DNA of 64,000 nucleotides from Streptomyces longhuiensis. Its GTDB lineage: Bacteria > Actinomycetota > Actinomycetes > Streptomycetales > Streptomycetaceae. This document shows, one piece after another, positions 44,430 through 53,482 of the stretch (positions are counted from its first letter, which is position 1; each line of letters begins with the position of its first letter). Below the pieces are notes generated by a model. That model was not told where the DNA came from. It was given only the letters and a program-made list of their open reading frames with translations, and searched no databases. The stretch covers positions 8,014,001 to 8,078,000 of the forward strand of contig NZ_CP085173.1 in the NCBI RefSeq assembly GCF_020616555.1. The letters are read 5' to 3'. Both the position numbers and the translations under genes were made by a program.

Positions 44430-44573
44430 TCGTCCCGGAGAGCGGGTCGGAGCACGAGCGAAGTCGCTCGCTCCGGACCCCCGGGTCAGGGCGCGGATCT
44501 CGACTCCGCCCCGGGCGCCACCACACAGGCCGGCGCCGCACGATGTCCCCGAACATGAAGAGGTAATCCCCGT
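44430..44573 (+). ncRNA. long structured 5' leader, possible riboswitch or attenuator
   Basis: The leader forms a strong stem at 44444-44480: gggtc, ggagc and gagcg pair with cgctc, gctcc and gaccc (15 base pairs, two small bulges, aagt loop). A second GC-rich stem involves gggcg...gga and tccgcccc near 44498-44523. RBS aagaggtaa lies just before the ATG. Many actinobacterial muralytic genes have c-di-AMP (ydaO) riboswitches in such leaders, but I could not find the conserved ydaO blocks, so the class is open. Confidence 0.4.
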
Positions 44574-45083
44574 ATGACCTTCTCCGCCCCGATCACCGCT
44601 GCCGCCTGCCCCACCCGCTTCAAGCGCGCCACCGTCACGGTCCTGGCCGCCGCCGGTCTCGCGGGTGCAGCGCTGACCTTCGCTCCGTCCCCCGCGCAGG
44701 CCGCCGAGCCCACCGCGGCGCCGAAGGTCGCTCACTCGGTCTCGACGAAGAAGGCCACCGACGGGAACAACGTCGACGGCTGGATCAACGAGGCCCTCGC
44801 GATCATGAAGGCCAAGGGCATCCCCGGTACCTACGAGGGTCTGCACCGCAACATCATGCGTGAGTCCTCCGGCAACCCGAACGCCGTGAACGGCTACGAC
44901 GTCAACGCGGTCAAGGGCACCCCGTCCAAGGGCCTGCTCCAGGTCATCCAGCCGACCTTCGACGCCTACCACGTCGCCGGCACCTCCAAGAGTCTGACGG
45001 ACCCGGTCGCCAACATCACCGCGGCCGCCAACTACGCCGCCGACCGCTACGGCTCCATCGACAACGTCAACTCCGCGTACTGA
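44574..45083 (+). CDS. secreted SLT-type lytic transglycosylase-like protein
   Basis: 169 residues. ATG at 44574, RBS gaggtaa. Signal peptide: basic CPTRFKRATVTVLAAAGLAG and cleavage near SPAQAAEP. The mature part is a goose-lysozyme-like SLT domain: GWINEALAIMKAKGIPGTYE, catalytic Glu in NIMRESSGNPNAVNGYDVNA, then SKGLLQVIQPTFDAYH and AAANYAADRYGSIDNVNSAY. Cleaves peptidoglycan glycan strands during growth or spore germination. A long structured leader precedes the gene. No LysM domain, so it may be released rather than wall-bound. Confidence 0.92.
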   Translation: MTFSAPITAAACPTRFKRATVTVLAAAGLAGAALTFAPSPAQAAEPTAAPKVAHSVSTKKATDGNNVDGWINEALAIMKAKGIPGTYEGLHRNIMRESSGNPNAVNGYDVNAVKGTPSKGLLQVIQPTFDAYHVAGTSKSLTDPVANITAAANYAADRYGSIDNVNSAY

Positions 45084-45287
45084 GCCGTCGTGACCGCACG
45101 CGGTAACTGATCCACGGCACATCTCAACCCTCGAACGGAGGGCAGCGCCCATGCCGCACACCAGCGGAGACGAAGGGCACGCGCCCTCAGCCGACGCCCT
45201 CGAACACCCCGACTACGGGTCCGCGAACCTGCACCGCTCACGCGGCAGGTCACGCAAGAAGCGGCTGCGCACTGCCCACTCGCGGTC

Positions 45288-45422
45288 TGCGAACGCGAGA
45301 TCGCGGACCTTGACGGCCAGGAATGGTCCAACCGCCAGATCGCCACGCTCCTGCACATCGCAATACGCACTGCTGACGCCCACGTGGGACACGTCCTCGC
45401 CACCGGTTCTCGCGTCACGCAC
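45288..45422 (+). pseudogene. LuxR-type helix-turn-helix remnant
   Basis: Plus-strand frame: CEREIADLDGQEWSNRQIAT, LLHIAIRTADAHVGHVLATG, the DNA-binding domain of a LuxR-family regulator (normally LTxRExEVxxLVAxGxSNRExA). No start and no N-terminal domain; several residues are degraded. The sequence 45084-45287 has no gene. Confidence 0.6.
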
Positions 45423-45465
45423 CGAGATTCCACCGACTGGAGACGACACCAGCCGGGACCACAAG

Positions 45466-45663
45466 GTCGCAGGCGAGCAGGGCGTCGGCCTGGGAGCGTA
45501 GGAAGGTCGCCCAGGTGCTGGAGGCGCGTTTGGGCGTCGGGTTCATGCCGGCCTCCTTGAGGATCTCCCAAACCGTGGAGGCGGCCACTTCCACTCCCAG
45601 TACGATCAGTTCGCGGTACAGGGCTCTGTAGCCCCAGCTGGGATCTTCTCGTGCAAGGTGCAT
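45466..45663 (-). pseudogene. rve-type transposase fragment
   Basis: MHLAREDPSWGYRALYRELI, VLGVEVAASTVWEILKEAGM, NPTPKRASSTWATFLRSQAD, ALLACD: the HTH part of the same group as at 1621, 24390 and 38105. It ends at the first catalytic Asp (ACD) and runs into unrelated sequence. Truncated at both ends. Confidence 0.8.
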
Positions 45664-45865
45664 GCGCCAGCGCGAACCGAGTGCACGGGTCTGCGGTCGT
45701 TCCGGGCGCCTGCTGGCAGGGCAACCGCACCGAGGCGCTCTCGTACCGAGGCGCTCCCGCGCCCGGACACAGCCACGGCAGAGCGCCCATAGAGCACGAC
45801 CGGCTCAGAGACATGACCGGCATGACGGCACTGGCGGTCCCGGCCTGAACCAGCGGCGGCGGCTC

Positions 45866-46409
45866 CGTCTCAGACCGGCAGGCACGCCGGACCGCTCGGT
45901 TCGAACGACTTGTACCCCAGTTGGAACTCCTGGTGGCCGAGCGCCTCCGACTTGGCCGGTTCGCCGCGTACGGTCCGGACGATCTCCGCGCCGAGTTGTG
46001 GGGTGACTGCCCGCCTCCATGTGGTGCTCGCACCCGATCAGCTCGCCGGTCTCCTTGAACATGCACCAGGCACCACGCGCGGTGAGGCGGTCGAAGGCGC
46101 AACCGACGGCAGGGTTGGCGGTGAGTCGCTGGTGCCGTCCGAACCGCCGCAGATAGTGCCCACGGTCAGGTCCGACCAGGCTGACCGCGCGCGCAGCATG
46201 TCCTTGAGTACGTCGAGGGGCGCCCCGGACGGCCGCGCGGCCCGCCTCGATGGTGGCGCGGGTACGCCGGTCTCCTGGATGACCAGGGCCCGCACCGGAC
46301 GTCCGCTCTCGCGGATGTGGTTCGCGAGAGCGACTCGGTCGAAGGATTCGCAGCAGAGCGCGACGAGCACCACCGCACCGGTGTTGGGGTGCAGACAGAG
46401 CCGCGTCAT
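45866..46409 (-). pseudogene. altronate dehydratase / UxaA-family hydrolase, frameshifted
   Basis: Pieces in successive frames match the UxaA-like C-terminal domain: TGAVVLVALCCESFDRVALA and SAWSDLTVGTICGGSDGTS in the first frame, LTANPAVGCAFDRLTARGAW and FKETGELIGCEHHME in the second, and AVTPQLGAEIVRTVRGEPAK, HQEFQLGYKSFEPSGPACLP in the third, with a stop at 45866. At least two frameshifts. The N-terminal SAF domain is missing. Such enzymes dehydrate sugar acids; this copy is dead. Confidence 0.7.
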
Positions 46410-47179
46410 GATCTGTTCCGCGCACGCGTCACACGATCTCTAGTCGACAATCGACGCCGAACCCCGCAATGTCGGGTCATGCAGCAAGTGAAGCCACTGG
46501 GTTAAGTACCAGCCGAGTCAGGACACCGATCAAAACCCGGTGACGCGGACAGAGTTTCCCTACTCCATCAAGCCCCGCGCACGGCGTGGGCGCGCGCCGC
46601 CCCTGCGGCGCAGCCTGCTTCCTGTCTGCGCCCCGGCTGGCCGCGCCCGGCGGCGCGCTCCGTGCATGCTGGCGGAGGTAGGAAGTCACCCGTGGGCCAA
46701 AGATGTGCCTCCGGCGGGGGCGCTCAGACTCTGGGATGGAGGGGGCGCCGTGCGCGAGTGCCGGCCGGTTCGTGGTGAGCGTGGTGGGCTCCCGTCCCGT
46801 CCACCATCGACTCAGGCAAAGCTGAGCAGACGCGGCCCATGGCGTCCAGGTCGTTCTTACAGTGGCGCGCTCCGCCTGGATGCCATGAATCACGCCCGCT
46901 CCACAGCGTGTGGGTCGACGGCGGACGGGATGGAAGCTGGGGAGAGAGGTGGGTGGACGATGTGCCGTTGGAAGGCGAAGGTCTCTTCGCCGCTGCTTGA
47001 CCGACCGTCGGTTGACACCCCGCCATCAGCAGACAGAACCACCACTGCAATTCATGATGCCGCGTCAGCGGAAAAGTTCAGGTTCTAACGAGTGAACCCA
47101 GCCTTTCCGCGCGTAGTGGTCGATGTGTCAGCGGGAAGGCCATGCCACACCGGACAAATGATGGGCAGGAAGCATCCCT
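46410..47179. other. 770-base stretch without a firm gene
   Basis: Several open frames on both strands, none with recognisable content. Base composition is a little less GC-rich towards 47000. The GYD gene's upstream region lies at the right end. I see nothing supportable. Confidence 0.4.
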
Positions 47180-47500
47180 ATGCCGAAGTTCCTCATCCAG
47201 GCCACCTACACGCCCGAGGGCACCAAGGGTCTGCTCAAGGAAGGCGCGAGTAGCCGTCGCGCCGCCGTCGACTCTGTCGTCACCAGCCTCGGCGGGCACG
47301 TCGAGGCCATGTACTTCGCCTTCGGGGAGGACGACATCGTGCTGATCGTCGACTTCCCCGACCCGGTCTCCATGGCCGCCGTCAGCCTCACCGTCAAGGC
47401 CAGCGGAGCCCTCCACACCCGGGCCACCCCTCTCCTCACCCTCGACGAGATCGACGAGGCCGCCCGTCGGCAAGTCGCCTTCCGCTCCCCCGGCACGTGA
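47180..47500 (+). CDS. GYD domain protein
   Basis: 106 residues of the GYD family: MPKFLIQATYTPEGTKGLLK, EGASSRRAAVDSVVTSLGGH, VEAMYFAFGEDDIVLIVDFP, DPVSMAAVSLTVKASGALHT. A ferredoxin-like fold; role unknown, often found near stress genes. ATG at 47180, with a weak purine stretch (ggcaggaagcat) upstream. Stands alone. Confidence 0.9.
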   Translation: MPKFLIQATYTPEGTKGLLKEGASSRRAAVDSVVTSLGGHVEAMYFAFGEDDIVLIVDFPDPVSMAAVSLTVKASGALHTRATPLLTLDEIDEAARRQVAFRSPGT

Positions 47501-47551
47501 GCCCGGGACCCTGCCGCTTACAGCGATAGCCGCCGGCTCTGCGATCCCGCG

Positions 47552-47713
47552 ATGAGCTACGACATCTACTTTCTGAGCCGAGACGAGGGGCAGTCCTGGG
47601 ACGCCGTCCTGGAGGCCGCCGAGGGCGTGGCCGAAGACAGCGAACCAATCCCCCCGGAGACAGAGCCCCTGATCTCGGATGTCTGGCTGAGTGGATCAAG
47701 CCCACTCTGCTGA
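47552..47713 (+). CDS. short protein, probably truncated
   Basis: 53 codons (47552-47713): MSYDIYFLSRDEGQSWDAVL, EAAEGVAEDSEPIPPETEPL, then ISDVWLSGSSPLC. The first 20 residues match the start of a longer Streptomyces family of about 150 residues (MSYDIYFL...GQSWEE...). The C-terminus is lost. ATG lacks a strong RBS. Likely a remnant. Confidence 0.45.
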   Translation: MSYDIYFLSRDEGQSWDAVLEAAEGVAEDSEPIPPETEPLISDVWLSGSSPLC

Positions 47714-48080
47714 TGCCATGCGCTGGGTCACGGGACGGACCACGACGACATCCAACTCACCGCCCCCTCTAGCCCGGCGTCACCGGTGTCACCGGCGTTG
47801 CCAAGGACGCCGTCGCCCTCGGCCGCACGGCCGCGAGCGCTTCTTCCGCCAGCTCGACGGCAGCCTCGTCTCCCCTTGAGCGCATCTTGAGCGCATCGAA
47901 CTCCCGACGCGCCTGATCACCGCGGCTTGGGGGAACTGCCGCCGGTGGACTGAACACGCCGGGATCGGGCCCTCTATGAGGACGGCCTTCGGTTCCTTAC
48001 GATGACCGCGTAGAACTCACGATGACCGCGCACTCGTTATCCCAGGGCAGCCAACCGACGGCGAAAGGCCTGACGGCACA
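47714..48080. other. intergenic stretch
   Basis: About 365 bases, no gene. A repeated 17-base string (gatgaccgcgtagaactc/acgatgaccgcgcactcg) lies near 48000-48030. Contains the upstream region of 48081. Confidence 0.35.
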
Positions 48081-49895
48081 GTGGACGATCGTACGCTCGA
48101 AGCACTCGGTCTCTCCGAAGCCCCACGCGAGCACCCCCTCACCTACCCCGGTGCCTGGCCGACGGAATCCGGTCTCCTGCATCAGAACCGGTTCCTGCGC
48201 CTGAAGGCCGTGGAGAACCGGCGGCTTGCCAAGTGGATGGTGGAGCAACCTCCCGGCGGCTTCGGCGCGGGCAAGACGGGCGACGGCCCGGTGCCCCTCA
48301 ACTACGCCCTGATGAGTGCCAACCAGACCCTGGTCGGCGACCGCTTCCCCGTCATCTCGGTGGGTTCCAACGCCTGCCCCGCCCAACTGCGGCACAAAAT
48401 GGAGGGACTTGGGGTCTCGTCCACGATCCCCATCGTGAAGGCGCGGGTGACAGGGATCGGTGTCGGAGTCTCGGCGTACGTCAGCCCGCTGGGCTACGTC
48501 TCCGCGTCGCCGTTCCACACGCCAGGTCTCAGCATGGACCTGTTCATCACCTGGCTCGACGCCGCCCAGTTGGAGATCGTCGACGCCAGCGAGGGAATCT
48601 CCGATCCCGACGGCGAGTACGACCGGGTCCTCCTGCCGCCCGAAGACTTTCCGATGGTTCTGGATTCAGGTGAACTGCTCGGCGGCGCCTACCTCTACGT
48701 GCACCGCTACGGAGTCCTCCATGACGGCTCCGGGAACCCCCGTTCACATCCTGGCGAGCACCAGCTCCTCACCGAACTCCTCTCGGAATCTCGTCAGCTC
48801 AGAGAGTGGTTCGGGGACACACCCGAGGAGTTCAGCTCACGGGCCCGTGGGAATGGGCAGCTCTGCGAGAAGGGCACCCGCCTGTTCTCCGACGAGGGGC
48901 GGCTGACCGACTCGGGACTGCGCCAGTACGTCACCGCCGAGCCGGCCACCACGGTCTACGACGACATCCACCCGGCCAACTCCGTCCCCACCGGGGCCTA
49001 TCGCGCCGGGCGCACCCCGGACACCTTCGACCAGCGCGGCGCCGGCGTCGTCCGCTTATCGAGCGCGGTCTCAGCCGCCCTGGGTGACCCCCAGCTCGCC
49101 ATCGTCCAGAACGCCCAGATCCCCCCGGCCCGCCACGAGCGGCTCGGCGCGCTGGCCACGGTGATCGTGGCCCCGGACATACCGGCCCAGGAGACGCGCA
49201 GGGTCGAAGTCGATCATTCGCTGCGCGTCGGAATGGGCCTCGAACCGGGGGAGGCCGTCACGGTTCGTGCCGCGCATCTTCCCCACGCCCGGCGCGGATG
49301 GAAGGACAGGTTCTTCGGCCACGCCAATTATCTGACCTGCCGCGTGCAGGACGGCGATCGGGCCAGCGCGGAGCAGGAGGTGTGCCTGCTGGACACGCTG
49401 ACGCTCGAACTTCTCGGCGTCTCCAGCGGCGACGAGGTGGTGCTGGAAGGCTTCCCCCACGAGGACGGCATCGTGCCTGTGCTCCAGCTCAAGGCGATCC
49501 GTACCAGTGAGGAAGTCCAGGAGCGCCGCAAGGAGTTGCACGGCGGCGACATGACGAGCCGCTATCCGAGTTCCCTGGACGCCCTGGGGACCTTCCCGGA
49601 CCTGCCGTGGGTGTTCCTGGACCGTCGCCTGTGGTCGGGGCTCGGGCTGGACGGTCAGTGGCTGGCCACCGTACGCATACGGTGCAGCCGCTCCTACCAG
49701 CTCAAGAAGGAACTGCGTGAGATGGTGTTTCTCCTGGGTATCGCGTTCATCGGCGTGGTGACGGTACTCAAGAGCGTGGTCTGGCAGGCGGTCAGCCTCG
49801 CCGTGCTCGTCCTCCTCGTCGGGTTCGTCGTGAACGTACGCCTGCGCAGTCGACTCAATCAGCGGGCCAAGCGGATCGGACCCAGGCGGACGTGA
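48081..49895 (+). CDS. unknown 604-residue protein with YGSN-like motif and C-terminal membrane helices
   Basis: GTG start at 48081; no strong RBS, and no longer start in frame. No family recognised with confidence. Residues 85-110 contain RFPVISVGSNACPAQLRHKM, similar to the substrate loop of gamma-glutamyl cyclotransferase/allophanate hydrolase-type folds. The middle (ARHERLGALATVIVAPDIPA, RVGMGLEPGEAVTVRAAHLP, LTLELLGVSSGDEVVLEGFP) reads like double-psi beta-barrel domains. The end has two membrane helices (MVFLLGIAFIGVVTVLKSVV, AVSLAVLVLLVGFVVNVRLR) and a basic tail, so the bulk is probably cytoplasmic and membrane-anchored. Coding quality is high throughout. Stand-alone gene between IS debris. 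Confidence 0.85.
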   Translation: MDDRTLEALGLSEAPREHPLTYPGAWPTESGLLHQNRFLRLKAVENRRLAKWMVEQPPGGFGAGKTGDGPVPLNYALMSANQTLVGDRFPVISVGSNACPAQLRHKMEGLGVSSTIPIVKARVTGIGVGVSAYVSPLGYVSASPFHTPGLSMDLFITWLDAAQLEIVDASEGISDPDGEYDRVLLPPEDFPMVLDSGELLGGAYLYVHRYGVLHDGSGNPRSHPGEHQLLTELLSESRQLREWFGDTPEEFSSRARGNGQLCEKGTRLFSDEGRLTDSGLRQYVTAEPATTVYDDIHPANSVPTGAYRAGRTPDTFDQRGAGVVRLSSAVSAALGDPQLAIVQNAQIPPARHERLGALATVIVAPDIPAQETRRVEVDHSLRVGMGLEPGEAVTVRAAHLPHARRGWKDRFFGHANYLTCRVQDGDRASAEQEVCLLDTLTLELLGVSSGDEVVLEGFPHEDGIVPVLQLKAIRTSEEVQERRKELHGGDMTSRYPSSLDALGTFPDLPWVFLDRRLWSGLGLDGQWLATVRIRCSRSYQLKKELREMVFLLGIAFIGVVTVLKSVVWQAVSLAVLVLLVGFVVNVRLRSRLNQRAKRIGPRRT

Positions 49896-50028
49896 GACGG
49901 CGCGCGCGCTCGGCGTCCAGCATCAGCCCTTCGATGATGGCGCACCGTTTGGCAGACCGGATCACGCCGATCCAAACCGTCCGCCCGCACCGGCGGCAAC
50001 CTGAATGCGGCCGCCTACAGAGCACCGC

Positions 50029-50646
50029 TCACGACGGCGGCTCCGTCCCGGCCTGCTCGCTCACCAGGTACCGCGCGTACCAGTCCGGCCAGTCCGGGTC
50101 CTCCGCACCGATGCGCGCCTCGTGCTCGCCGTGAGCCGCTGCGGTCCGCCGTAGGGCGCCCGCCAGGTCCTCGGCCGAGGCGAACGATGTGGCCGCGGGA
50201 TCCAGCCGTCCCGGAGCCCGTGCGGTGACCTCTTGCAGGAGCCAGCCGTTGCCGTCCGGGTCGCTGAACGACAGGAAGGAGCCATAGCTGCCGCGTTGTG
50301 GATCAGGGCCAGGAACCCGGGCGTCAGCGCCGGCGTGGTGGAAGACGCCGCCGGCGTCGTGAAACACATCGCTCGGGTCTGCGCCGCGCCGTCTCAGCTC
50401 ATCGTGGGCCGCCTCGATGTCGTCGACGACCAGGTGCAGGCCTCGAGCCGAACCCGGGGCCTGCTCGGTGACGGATGTGCCGAAGATGACCGACGCCGGG
50501 GAGCCTGGAGGGGTCACCTGCACCACCCGGAAGTCCCCGTCAGGGGCGATGTCCGCGTCGAGCCTCCAGCCCAGCGCCGTATAGAAGTCCTTGGCCCGGT
50601 CGACGTCGGACACCGGCACTACGATTACCTCGAGTTTCATGTCCAT
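50029..50646 (-). CDS. VOC (glyoxalase) family protein
   Basis: 205 residues. ATG at 50644-50646, GGAGG eight bases upstream. One VOC module: MDMKLEVIVVPVSDVDRAKD, FYTALGWRLDADIAPDGDFR, HLVVDDIEAAHDELRRRGAD, SFLSFSDPDGNGWLLQEVTA. The long C-terminal tail (ASAEDLAGALRRTAAAHGEH, DPDWPDWYARYLVSEQAG) is typical of an actinobacterial subgroup with a helical extension. Probable small-molecule lyase or binding protein. Confidence 0.9.
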   Translation of the reverse strand: MDMKLEVIVVPVSDVDRAKDFYTALGWRLDADIAPDGDFRVVQVTPPGSPASVIFGTSVTEQAPGSARGLHLVVDDIEAAHDELRRRGADPSDVFHDAGGVFHHAGADARVPGPDPQRGSYGSFLSFSDPDGNGWLLQEVTARAPGRLDPAATSFASAEDLAGALRRTAAAHGEHEARIGAEDPDWPDWYARYLVSEQAGTEPPS

Positions 50647-50949
50647 GGCTTGCGCCTCCTGTCTCGAAGGGGATACCGGCGACGACGGGATCCGCGATGG
50701 CGCCGGGCTTGGAGGGCGCATCCCACGGCACTCGAAACACGTTGTGAGCCCCTGGGTCCACGCCCGGCGCGGCGACGCCCTGAAGCCCTACGGGCTGTGC
50801 CGTGTTCCAGCGTAGACAGGCGTTCGATCAGGCCGCATGTGGACGCTCGCCCACTTCGCCGGCGGCGGATCACGTAAGGCTCCGTACGAGGTGGTGCCGC
50901 CTGCGGGAGTCCGCGCGGTCGACGGCCGACCGGGCCGAGGGCAGGGCGG
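50647..50949. other. intergenic stretch
   Basis: About 300 bases between two minus-strand genes; no supportable gene or terminator. Confidence 0.35.
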
Positions 50950-51708
50950 TCAGTGTGCGATGAGCTGCTGGCCCCCGTCGATGTCGTACGTGGCACCAGT
51001 GAGAGCGCCGTTGGCCATGATGTGCACCGCGAGGGCGGCGACATCCGCCGGTCCGACGACCCGGCCGATGGGCAGCGTCTTCCTCAACTCCTCGCGCCGC
51101 GCCTCAAGTTGGTCACCGAGGAGGGAGGCTGACAGCGGCGTGTCCACGAACCCGGCCGCGATCAGGTTGACCCGGACCGGAGCGACCTCCAGCGCCAGGT
51201 TGGCGGTCAGCGCCGGCAGTGCCGCGGTGAGGGCGCCCATCACGGCCATCCCGGGCGCGGGGCGCCGGCCTCCGGTGCCACCGATGAACAGCAGCGTTCC
51301 CCCGGCCTTGACCTTGCCCCGGCCGGCCCGCGCCACCGCCAGCATCATCGCGATACGCCTGCCGAAGTCACACCCGGCCTCGGCCAGGTCGAGTTCGGCG
51401 AGGGGGGTGTACGACGGGCTGCCGGCCGTGACCATGACATGGTCGACCGGTCCGGGCACCTCTCCGAGAAAGCGCTCCAGGCGGTCGGTGTCCTGGGCGT
51501 CGAACGCGGCCGTGCTCAGGGGGTTCAATTCGTCCGCCGCCCGCTTGAGGCGTTCGGCATCGCGCGCCACGAGCACCAGCTCGCCGCCGGCCGCACGCAC
51601 CTGTCGCGCGGTCTCCAGACCGATGCCCGCGCTCCCTCCCACCACCACGACCATCTGCCCGGCCAGCCCTCCGTGCGCTCCGCCGGCTCCTCCATCGGTC
51701 CCATTCAC
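50950..51708 (-). CDS. SDR-family oxidoreductase with atypical active site
   Basis: 252 residues, short-chain dehydrogenase fold. GTG at 51706-51708. Cofactor motif GGSAGIGLETARQVRAAGGE is intact, with VTAGSPSYTPLAEL (NAG-like) and LLFIGGTGGRRPAPGMAVM. The usual YxxxK is not visible: the position reads APGMAVMGALTAALPA, without Tyr or Lys. VRVNLIAAGFVDTPLSASLL follows. Relatives with the same change exist among Streptomyces SDRs, so it may be a non-classical or regulatory member. Upstream gene: isochorismatase-like, same strand. Confidence 0.9.
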   Translation of the reverse strand: MNGTDGGAGGAHGGLAGQMVVVVGGSAGIGLETARQVRAAGGELVLVARDAERLKRAADELNPLSTAAFDAQDTDRLERFLGEVPGPVDHVMVTAGSPSYTPLAELDLAEAGCDFGRRIAMMLAVARAGRGKVKAGGTLLFIGGTGGRRPAPGMAVMGALTAALPALTANLALEVAPVRVNLIAAGFVDTPLSASLLGDQLEARREELRKTLPIGRVVGPADVAALAVHIMANGALTGATYDIDGGQQLIAH

Positions 51709-51850
51709 CAGGGGTCACCACCTTCAGACTCGTGGTTGCGGAATTCGTGTCCCGCTCCGACGCGCGTCGGGGATGTGCGGGTAGGTGAGCCGCTGAGTCC
51801 GTCCAACTCAGCACCCGGGCGACCAAAATCTGGCTGCCGGGGATTCGGCA

Positions 51851-52498
51851 CTACGGGGAACCCTTGCCTGCCCCGCCGTTCACGATGTCGACGAACTCGG
51901 CTGTTGTGAGGATGGCGTGGGCGTACAGGGGAGCGTTGAGCTCGAATGTCGCTGTCATCTCCTCCCAGCTGAAGGAGGCGATGGCGTCGCGGATGAGGGT
52001 CACGTGGTAGCCCAGCTCCTGGCCGAAGCGTGCGGTGGTGTCCACACAGGTGTTGGCCCGCATACCGATCAGCAGGATCTTCCGGATGTGATGCTGCTTG
52101 AGCATGAAGTCGAGGTCGGTGTTCGCGAAACCGCTCGAGGCCCAGTGCTGGCGCATGACGAGCTCGTCCTCGCGAGGCTGGAAGTCGGGGTGCCACTCGG
52201 CTCCCCAGCTGCCCTTGGCAAAGGTCTGCTGCGTCACGATGCGCTGCTGGGTCGGGGACAGGTGGTCCCATGTGAGGTAGTCGCTGGGCGTCGTCTGGTG
52301 GTGGGGCACGATGAAGACGCGAAAGCCCCGGCTGCGGGCCGTCGCGAGCATGGTGCCCATGTGGTCGAGCAGCCCGACGCCTTCCGCCACTTCCTTTGCT
52401 CGGGGCCACAGCTTGCCGCCCTCGGAAAGGAAGTCGTTGTACGGGTCGACGATCAGAAGAGCGGTTTCGTCCGGTGCGTATCGCGCTTCAGAAGTCAT
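51851..52498 (-). CDS. isochorismatase-like cysteine hydrolase
   Basis: 215 residues. ATG at 52496-52498. Cysteine hydrolase of the isochorismatase/nicotinamidase superfamily: Asp in ALLIVDPYNDFLSEGGKLWP, Cys in LIGMRANTCVDTTARFGQEL, and YHVTLIRDAIASFSWEEMTA. The Lys of the triad would lie in the region around HHQTTPSDYLTWDH. Substrates of the class are amides or vinyl ethers. The SDR gene is 142 bases downstream on the same strand; whether they share a transcript is unclear. Confidence 0.9.
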   Translation of the reverse strand: MTSEARYAPDETALLIVDPYNDFLSEGGKLWPRAKEVAEGVGLLDHMGTMLATARSRGFRVFIVPHHQTTPSDYLTWDHLSPTQQRIVTQQTFAKGSWGAEWHPDFQPREDELVMRQHWASSGFANTDLDFMLKQHHIRKILLIGMRANTCVDTTARFGQELGYHVTLIRDAIASFSWEEMTATFELNAPLYAHAILTTAEFVDIVNGGAGKGSP

Positions 52499-52923
52499 GG
52501 TCGGTTCCCATCTGGTCAGCGAACCGATCGATCGCTGCTGGGATGCAAGACGGAGTGGACGGCCAGGGCACGCGCCAGGTGCACTCGGCGGACCGCCGAA
52601 TCCGGAGATTCAGTCTGTCACTCATCCGGCTGAACAGCATCCGCGCCGCTGGTACCCGGCCAGGTGAGCTGGACTGTGAGCTGGACTGGTCGTTGGACGG
52701 AAACCCGTTCCAGCGTCATCGCCCAGCGGTGGCGTCGCCTGGTCTGCGTGCCCGGCCGCTCCTGCCCGTGGCGGTGGAGATGGAGGCCGCGGCCTGCGGA
52801 AACAGGCCGGGAGGCGATGCCGCGCGGGCGCGCGTAACGATGACCGCGCTGCGTGGTCATCGCCAACGGTGGCCCGCGCAGGCAAGAAGCCGTCCCACTG
52901 ATCGTGTGGCCTGCGGAAGTGGT
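52499..52923. other. stretch without a firm gene
   Basis: About 425 bases. No recognisable coding content; frames on both strands are Arg/Ala-rich and lack starts. A strong hairpin follows at 52924-52961. Confidence 0.4.
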
Positions 52924-52961
52924 GACAACCGCACGCGCTTGTCGATACGCGTGCGGTTGTC
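52924..52961. terminator. perfect 14-bp inverted repeat (possible terminator)
   Basis: gacaaccgcacgcg and cgcgtgcggttgtc are perfect complements separated by a 10-base loop. The stem is long and GC-rich, but there is no T-tract on either side, so it could be a Streptomyces-type terminator or an IS-related palindrome. Confidence 0.5.
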
Positions 52962-53482
52962 ATGAGGCAGAAGTTGTGACGGGGGAGTCGTATTGATGTC
53001 TGGCCGTGGCCGATGGCGGTGGTTCGGCGCGCTGCGTGGAGGCCGGCCGCTCGCCATGTCGCACGTGCCGAACGGGTAGCGGAGTGTGAGAGCCGACCTC
53101 TCGTTGATCACCTGGAACGGGGCGGCGGACGCGCCGTCCTTGGGCGGCGGGGAACAGCCGAGCTAGTCAATGATCAAAAGCTTCGGGTCTGCGAAGAATC
53201 GCGTACAGAGCTTCCAGCGGCCTTCGCGGCGGCCCGGTGGCACTTGGCGGTGAGTTCCGGGGCGGTGGTGAAGCAGGCACGGTGTCCGGCATCGACCGCG
53301 GCGGCCGAGCGCGACGGACAGCACGGTCTTGCCGACCCGGGCGGCCCGATGCGGCCTCGACTTCGATCTCCAGCAGCCTCTCCAAGGACCGTGCTTCCAG
53401 TCGGCGAACCTGGTTGGCGTCAGCGCAGGTCACGAATGTCGCCTGATGCCAGCTATCGATCCTGGTCGTACGAGGGCAAGTT
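52962..53482. other. stretch without a firm gene
   Basis: About 520 bases. A minus-strand frame of 109 codons (53167-53496) contains NQVRRLEARSLERLLEIEVE but has no recognised family or RBS; not called. Confidence 0.35.

Noticed and set aside
44430..44573. ydaO (c-di-AMP) riboswitch
   Set aside because: Likely from the gene context, but the conserved blocks of the class could not be found by eye; kept as an unclassified structured leader.
46477..46893. 138-codon minus-strand frame
   Set aside because: No family, RBS or consistent codon bias; probably non-coding.
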